Source of the DNA: CAZJOD01 sp964547525
Lineage (GTDB): Bacteria; Bacillota; Clostridia; JAAYHZ01
DNA length: 10,564 bases
Assembly: GCA_964547525.1 (NCBI GenBank)
Contig: CAZJOD010000129.1
Location: forward strand, 1 to 10,564
Reading direction: 5' to 3'
The notes under the pieces are model-generated. The model was not told the origin of the DNA. It searched no databases and saw nothing but the letters and a program-made list of their open reading frames with translations. This document shows, piece after piece, positions 6,383-10,564 of this stretch (position 1 is its first letter; each line of letters begins with the position of its first letter). Made by a program: the position numbers and the translations under genes.

Positions 6383-6426
6383 ATTAATCCAATGACTTTA
6401 TTAATTCAATAATATCATTAATTCAA
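6383..6426 (-). repeat. Three 10-bp direct repeats at 17-bp period (operator-like)
   Basis: On the minus strand TTGAATTAAT occurs at 6426-6417 and 6409-6400, and TTGGATTAAT at 6392-6383. The start-to-start distance is exactly 17 bp each time. A partial copy (TTGAATTGCA) lies at 6437-6428, out of register by 6 bp. The copies fall in the promoter spacer, across the end of the -10 and the presumed start site, and in the early leader, as expected of a repressor operator. The ROK regulator encoded at 7103-8347 is the obvious candidate, although known ROK sites are usually inverted repeats. Confidence 0.6.
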
Positions 6427-6437
6427 ATGCAATTCAA
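6409..6437 (-). promoter_or_regulatory. Candidate sigma-A promoter of the hydrolase-led cluster
   Basis: On the minus strand TTGAAT (6437-6432; 4 of 6 to TTGACA), a 17-bp spacer and TATTAT (6414-6409; 5 of 6 to TATAAT) place a start of transcription near 6402, giving a leader of about 45 nt before ATG 6357. The site is in the 85-bp gap after nth. The match is by eye in AT-rich DNA, but the spacing is ideal and the gap position is right. Confidence 0.5.
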
Positions 6438-6442
6438 TTCTT

Positions 6443-7084
6443 TTATATTATTTTTTTACATAAGTCATGTAAAAAACAAATACTGCAATTGGGATTTTTT
6501 GCTTTGCAAATATTTCTTCCGTGGCTAATGATCCTGTGACAAAATTCAACCTGTTTTGAAAGAGGTACAATAGCTGTCATCTCTGCTTCAACCTTTTCAG
6601 GGTCAGTATGTGATGTAAAACCTAATCTTCGCATAATTCGTCCGAAATGTGTGTCTACTGCTATTGCCGGAATATTAAAAGCGTTACCCAATACAACAGC
6701 TGCCGTTTTTCTCCCTACCCCCGGAAGTTTAATCAACTCATCCACAATATTCGGTACTTCACCGTTATATCTGTCAATTATCATCTGACAACACTGTATA
6801 ATATCTCTCGCTTTTGTTTTATAAAGCCCCACCGACTTAATTAATTCCTCCACTTGTTGAGGTTTTGCCTCCGCCATACGGTGAACCGTTGGATAACGCT
6901 CAAAAAGTGCCGGTGTAACCTTATTTACTTGCAGGTCGGTTGTTTGTGCGGATAGTCGTGTTGCAACTAAAAGCTCATAGGGATTTTTATGATTTAAAAA
7001 GCATGCGGTATCGGGATAATGTTTCTCCAATAAACATATAATTTCATTCAAACGCAATGTTTTATTTTTAACTGACTCGGTCAT
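6443..7084 (-). CDS. nth: Endonuclease III (DNA glycosylase/AP lyase)
   Basis: This 213-residue protein is the bifunctional glycosylase/AP lyase of base-excision repair, which removes oxidised pyrimidines. The helix-hairpin-helix LPGVGRKTA (120-128) carries the catalytic Lys126, and VDTH carries the catalytic Asp144. The C-terminal [4Fe-4S] loop is intact: Cys193, Cys200, Cys203 and Cys209 in the classical C-x6-C-x2-C-x5-C spacing. Length is normal for the family. The N-terminal segment reads ATRLSAQTTD (41-50), a small variant of the usual AxxLSAQxTD. ATG 7084 has AGGAG (7094-7098) 9 nt upstream and lies 18 bp after the ROK gene stop, so it is probably cotranscribed with it. No terminator follows before the next promoter region. 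Its role is housekeeping and need not relate to the neighbours. Confidence 0.97.
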   Translation of the reverse strand: MTESVKNKTLRLNEIICLLEKHYPDTACFLNHKNPYELLVATRLSAQTTDLQVNKVTPALFERYPTVHRMAEAKPQQVEELIKSVGLYKTKARDIIQCCQMIIDRYNGEVPNIVDELIKLPGVGRKTAAVVLGNAFNIPAIAVDTHFGRIMRRLGFTSHTDPEKVEAEMTAIVPLSKQVEFCHRIISHGRNICKAKNPNCSICFLHDLCKKII

Positions 7085-7102
7085 CTTTATAAACTCCTGT
7101 TT

Positions 7103-8347
7103 TTATAACATACCAAAATTAGGTTTAGATTCGAATATGTTATCCAACATGTATTTTGCTCCCCCTAAAACCACAGTATTTTCACCTAAGCGGGAAAAAC
7201 TGACATCTATTTTATCTACATACAAATCAAAACCTATACTTCTGATCTTTTCTTTTACACGAGCAATAAATTTGTTACCTATCTTTGTAATTTCCCCGCT
7301 TACCAAGATTGTTCGAATGTCAAACAAATTAACAACATTATTCACTCCGACCGCAAGACAATCGGCCGCATAAAATACCGCATCGGTGACCGCTTGATCT
7401 TCTTTCATAAAGGCTTCCACAATCTGATTATAATCCGGAACCCTATCATTTCTAATTATTTCCCATAAAACTCCGGATTGATTTTTATATGTATTTTTGA
7501 TAGCGCTTTTTATAATTGCAGGTATTGATACCATTGTCTCCATACATCCACGGTTACCACACTCGCATAAATTTCCATTCATGTCAATTACCATGTGCCC
7601 CAATTCCCCGGCTATTCCCCAAGACCCTTTATAAATATTATGATTTATAATTATGCCACAACCTACTCCTTCATTGATATCAATTAATATAATGTCTTCG
7701 TCGGTTTGATTTCGAGCTATTTTATGTTCGGCATAAGCTGCAAAACAAGATTCGTTTTCCATTAGAACAGGTACACCGTAATGCTTGTCCAAAACAGAAT
7801 AAAATGTTTTATTCGTATGCAAACCGTCAATAACAGTAGACGATACTATCGAAAAATCAGTATGATTTATAATACCGGGTACCCCCAGTGTTATACCCAA
7901 TAAACTATTTTTGTCCAAGCCCGCTTTTAGTATTATGTTTTCTGTAAAACCGATCAAATCCTTACCTAGACTTGATATGTCATTAATAATGACACTGTCA
8001 TAGATTATTTCATTACATTTTAAATCATAGATACCTCCGGAGATTTTACCTGATTTTAATTCAATCGAAATAACATAACCACTGTCTTTATTTATCATTA
8101 ACATAATCGGTTTTCTACCACTGGTATATGTTTCACCGGTTCCGATTTCCACAACCATATCATTTGATATCAATTCCTCAACCAAAGATGAAATAGTTGT
8201 CGGACTTAAATGTGTCAGTTTAGCTAACTTTACTCGTGACACCGGTTCCAGTTGATTTATTAAATTGAATATCAGTGTTAAATTGTTTTGTTTTATTATC
8301 TGTTGATTGGCTATTTTTATATATTGCTCATTATTTCTCTTAATCAA
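7103..8347 (-). CDS. ROK-family transcriptional regulator (NagC/XylR-like)
   Basis: This 414-residue protein has an N-terminal winged helix-turn-helix (about 34-68, PVSRVKLAKLTHLSPTTISS) followed by a ROK sugar-binding/kinase-like domain. ROK signatures are LGVPGII (154-160), ENES (197-200), INEGVGCGI (224-232), GELGH (247-251) and the zinc motif CECGNRGCMET (261-271) with His251. Where sugar kinases have Asn-Asp as catalytic base, this has Asn-Glu, as in XylR-type repressors, so it should bind sugar without phosphorylating it. The initiator is TTG 8347: AGGAG (8356-8360) lies 8 nt upstream, and the next in-frame ATG is past residue 60, inside the DNA-binding domain. It lies 27 bp after the amidohydrolase gene and 18 bp before nth. 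A repressor of the local cluster responding to a sugar ligand is inferred. Confidence 0.93.
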   Translation of the reverse strand: MIKRNNEQYIKIANQQIIKQNNLTLIFNLINQLEPVSRVKLAKLTHLSPTTISSLVEELISNDMVVEIGTGETYTSGRKPIMLMINKDSGYVISIELKSGKISGGIYDLKCNEIIYDSVIINDISSLGKDLIGFTENIILKAGLDKNSLLGITLGVPGIINHTDFSIVSSTVIDGLHTNKTFYSVLDKHYGVPVLMENESCFAAYAEHKIARNQTDEDIILIDINEGVGCGIIINHNIYKGSWGIAGELGHMVIDMNGNLCECGNRGCMETMVSIPAIIKSAIKNTYKNQSGVLWEIIRNDRVPDYNQIVEAFMKEDQAVTDAVFYAADCLAVGVNNVVNLFDIRTILVSGEITKIGNKFIARVKEKIRSIGFDLYVDKIDVSFSRLGENTVVLGGAKYMLDNIFESKPNFGML

Positions 8348-8355
8348 CCGCGTTT

Positions 8356-8360
8356 CTCCT
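8356..8360 (-). promoter_or_regulatory. Ribosome binding site supporting the ROK TTG start
   Basis: AGGAG on the minus strand, 8 nt before TTG 8347. There is no ATG in a suitable position, so this site decides the non-ATG start. A TTG start on a regulator gene would keep its translation modest. Confidence 0.7.
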
Positions 8361-8374
8361 TTATATTTTAACGT

Positions 8375-9238
8375 CTATTCCTCACCTGTTATAGGAGGCT
8401 TTTTACTATGCACCTCGTTTGTTTCTCCTATAAATCTTAATAAATTTTTAGCGTATAACAATTCATTTACTTTATCATAAACGCCTAAATCCGTGAGAAT
8501 AGTTTTATCCCTTTCAAGCCAGTCTTTAAGCCATTTAAGGTTATAGTCGCCTACACTACTGTCTGTTCCGAAAATTAAATTGTTATTAATGTCATATCCG
8601 ATACAATACAGCTTTTTTAAGACTTCCTCTCTGTATATAGGAGGAGTTCCGGGTGCAATATCTATAAACATTTCTACAGATAAATCCTTACGCCATGTAT
8701 ATGCATTCAGAAATTTACCATAGACCGCTATACATTCGTCGTACCAAGGCCATGAGACATGAGCCAAAGTAAACTTGAGCCCGTTGACATTCAATAATGA
8801 TTCGAATTGTGACGGCTTATTGTAGCTTGATGAGTTTAAACCGTCCCAAAGTATACCCGAATGGAAAAGTATAGGCTTTTCAAGATTGGCGATTTCCTGA
8901 TATACCTTAAGTGCCGTCGGATCCCCGGGGTAATGAACACTACAAATAACCTTAAATCCACGTATTCCCGACTTAACAGCTTCTTTTACCTGATCAACGG
9001 CGTCGTTCTCCAAAGGGTTAATCCAAAAAAACGGGAATAAATTGTCATTGGATTCACAAACACTAAGAACATTGTCCAATCTCTCTCTTGTTGAAAAGCT
9101 TTTATCATTCCACTTCAATACATTAGGTGCAAGAGATATGACTGTCCCTCCGTCAACCTTTCCTTCCTTTAATGCGGTATAAAATTTTTCTTTATTTACA
9201 TTTTCATTGAAAATATGAATGTGTCCGTCTAATAACAT
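8375..9238 (-). CDS. Amidohydrolase_2-family metal-dependent hydrolase
   Basis: This 287-residue TIM-barrel hydrolase has the metal pattern of the amidohydrolase_2 (ACMSD/4-oxalomesaconate hydratase/2-pyrone-4,6-dicarboxylate lactonase) group. It shows HxH in DGHIHIF (His6, His8), the GFKVIC strand (94-99), His126 in ILFHSG, His160 in LAHVSWPW and the catalytic Asp226 in FGTDSS. Lys96 sits at the strand where other amidohydrolases carry a bridging lysine, but in this family it may only be structural. Members act as hydrolases, lactonases or decarboxylases, so the substrate is open. There is no signal peptide, so it is cytoplasmic. ATG 9238 has AGGAG (9247-9251) 8 nt upstream, 45 bp after thiI. 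Being next to the ROK regulator suggests it may belong to the same regulon as the downstream cluster. Confidence 0.88.
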   Translation of the reverse strand: MLLDGHIHIFNENVNKEKFYTALKEGKVDGGTVISLAPNVLKWNDKSFSTRERLDNVLSVCESNDNLFPFFWINPLENDAVDQVKEAVKSGIRGFKVICSVHYPGDPTALKVYQEIANLEKPILFHSGILWDGLNSSSYNKPSQFESLLNVNGLKFTLAHVSWPWYDECIAVYGKFLNAYTWRKDLSVEMFIDIAPGTPPIYREEVLKKLYCIGYDINNNLIFGTDSSVGDYNLKWLKDWLERDKTILTDLGVYDKVNELLYAKNLLRFIGETNEVHSKKPPITGEE

Positions 9239-9283
9239 TGCTTAATCTCCTTGTTTAATATCTTATTAGTGTAATGTTTTTGA

Positions 9284-10453
9284 CTATACTATAATTAATT
9301 CGGTATTTGCAATAGCTTCATCAATTAAACCGTCCAAATTAATATATGACTCCTGTTTTTCCACAACTTCCGGTTTAGGTCTCGTAACAGGATGTTTAGC
9401 AACAAAAACAGTGCAGCAATCTTCATAGGGTAAAATAGATGTCTCGTAAGTACCGATTGTTTCAGCTATTTTAATGACTTCTACTTTATCCATACCTATT
9501 AAAGGTCTGAAAACAGGTAGCTTTGTAACGGCGTTTGTTACATTTATAGCTTCTATGGTTTGACTGGCTACCTGACCGACACTTTCTCCGGTTATAAGAG
9601 CTAAAGCTCCTTGTGACTCGGCGATTTTTTCAGCAATTTTCATCATTGCTCTCCTCATTATTACAGTTATCAATCCTATAGAACACTTATCGTTAATCTC
9701 CAATTGTATATTGGTAAAAGGTACTATGTGCAGCTTTACCTCTTTACAATATTCACTTAAAATTTTTGTTAAAGTGATAACTTTTTCTTTTGCTCTTTCA
9801 CCGGTATACGGGTAGCTGTAAAAATGAACCGCTTCAATTTCTACACCTCTTTTTGCCATCATCCATCCGGCAACAGGACTGTCAATTCCACCTGACAAGA
9901 GCAAAACGGCTTTCCCGTTTGTACCGACAGGCATACCGGCAAATGCTTGAATAACTCTGGAATATATATAAGCATATTCCCTGATTTCTACGTTTATTAC
10001 GAAATCCGGATTATGCACATCAACCTTTAACGATTCACAATTTTTTAATACGTACGAACCGGTTTTAGAACATATTTCCGGTGATTTCATAGGAAAATTC
10101 TTATCTTGGCGTCTTGCTTCAACTTTAAATGTTTTAGCTTTATCTTGGATGATATTCTCTTCCGCAGTCAAAAGAGCCGTTTTATAAACGGTATCCATAT
10201 CAACTTCAACTTTATATGCGGGACTTACAGAAACCACACCAAAAACTTTACATGCTTTTCGTATTAAATTGTTAAAATCTATATTTATGTCCTGCGGTTC
10301 TATAAAAATTCTCCCTTGAGATCTTATTATTTTTATATGTCCGCAATCTTTTAAACCATATTTTAAATTTTCTATTAATTTTTTTTCAAACATAGGACGA
10401 TTCAAACCTTTTAACATGATCTCCCCGTATCTTACCAGCAAAATTTTCTGCAT
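9284..10453 (-). CDS. thiI: tRNA uridine 4-sulfurtransferase ThiI (no rhodanese domain)
   Basis: This 389-residue cytoplasmic enzyme adenylates U8 of tRNA and inserts sulfur to give 4-thiouridine. The N-terminal region opens with LLVRYGEIMLKG (5-16), followed by a THUMP domain (about 60-165). The PP-loop ATP pyrophosphatase motif is LSGGIDSP (186-193), and TGESVGQVASQT follows near residue 290. The ending PYEDCCTVF (342-350) contains the catalytic cysteine equivalent to E. coli Cys344. The C-terminal rhodanese domain of E. coli ThiI is absent, as in Bacillus and Clostridia, where a dedicated cysteine desulfurase passes sulfur directly; its gene lies immediately upstream, 2 bp away. ATG 10453 has an AGGAG formed by the last codons of that gene. 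Confidence 0.97.
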   Translation of the reverse strand: MQKILLVRYGEIMLKGLNRPMFEKKLIENLKYGLKDCGHIKIIRSQGRIFIEPQDINIDFNNLIRKACKVFGVVSVSPAYKVEVDMDTVYKTALLTAEENIIQDKAKTFKVEARRQDKNFPMKSPEICSKTGSYVLKNCESLKVDVHNPDFVINVEIREYAYIYSRVIQAFAGMPVGTNGKAVLLLSGGIDSPVAGWMMAKRGVEIEAVHFYSYPYTGERAKEKVITLTKILSEYCKEVKLHIVPFTNIQLEINDKCSIGLITVIMRRAMMKIAEKIAESQGALALITGESVGQVASQTIEAINVTNAVTKLPVFRPLIGMDKVEVIKIAETIGTYETSILPYEDCCTVFVAKHPVTRPKPEVVEKQESYINLDGLIDEAIANTELIIV

Positions 10454-10455
10454 AT

Positions 10456-10564
10456 TTATCTCCTGATTTTATTTTTATTCTTTATTGTAATAACAGGTAC
10501 AATTTCTTGCAATGCTTTTATTAAAACAAGCATATCTTCTTTTACGTTAAATTCGGAAAAACTA
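10456..10564 (-). CDS. Cysteine desulfurase (NifS/IscS family), C-terminal 35 residues
   Basis: Only the end of this gene is in the window: 35 codons and TAA (10458-10456). The translated tail begins SFSEFNVKEDM and continues VLIKALQEIVP, which matches the C-terminus of class V PLP cysteine desulfurases, where an RxSFS strand and an acidic turn precede a final helix ending in EIVP. The enzyme takes sulfur from cysteine as a persulfide. The 2-bp gap to thiI and the usual Firmicute pairing support it being ThiI's sulfur donor. The catalytic cysteine and PLP lysine lie outside the window, so activity cannot be judged. Confidence 0.8.
   Translation of the reverse strand, partial: SFSEFNVKEDMLVLIKALQEIVPVITIKNKNKIRR

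Noticed and set aside
8381..8399. Possible hairpin at the end of the amidohydrolase gene
   Set aside because: The stem is only 4 bp plus 2-3 bp across a bulge and has no T-tract. It is not supportable as a terminator.
8394..8440. Plus-strand AGGAGG followed 9 nt later by ATG
   Set aside because: The reading frame is only 10 codons. The AGGAGG is the complement of proline codons in the tail of the amidohydrolase, so it is a chance match.

Overview
The window looks like a low-GC Gram-positive anaerobe, most likely a member of the Clostridia. The base composition is AT-rich, every gene is on the minus strand, and Shine-Dalgarno sequences are strong (AGGAG, GGAGG). One gene has a well-spaced TTG start. 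ThiI has no C-terminal rhodanese domain and follows a cysteine desulfurase gene, which is the Firmicute arrangement. This is inference from sequence character; no species is claimed. Transcription runs from high to low coordinates.

The upstream part (10564 down to 6443) mixes housekeeping and accessory genes. It opens with the last 35 codons of a NifS/IscS-type cysteine desulfurase, then thiI (tRNA 4-thiouridine synthase) two bases later. Next come an amidohydrolase_2-family metal hydrolase, a ROK-family repressor with an N-terminal winged helix, and nth (endonuclease III). Gaps are 2 to 45 bp with no clear terminator, so these could form one read-through operon.

The downstream part (6440 down to 1) reads as an accessory small-molecule pathway. 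A sigma-A-like promoter overlaid by three 10-bp direct repeats at an exact 17-bp period precedes a neutral-ceramidase-family zinc hydrolase that has no signal peptide. Then come a DegT/DnrJ/EryC1/StrS sugar aminotransferase, a stem-loop, a DapA/NAL-family lyase, a PtmA-like short-chain dehydrogenase and an AIR-synthase/HypE-like ATP-binding protein. An intrinsic terminator is built into the last codons of that gene. After a 127-bp spacer with a GC-rich core there is a second, divergent DapA-family protein, cut by the window edge.

A hydrolase, a PLP aminotransferase, an SDR, two Schiff-base aldolase/lyase-family proteins, an amidohydrolase and a ROK (sugar-responsive family) regulator fit metabolism of an unusual amino sugar, keto-sugar or cyclitol. 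The substrate cannot be read from the sequence. This cluster is the best candidate here for an undescribed pathway. There are no tRNA or rRNA genes, CRISPR arrays or insertion sequences that I can see, and no gene-free stretch exceeds 127 bp.
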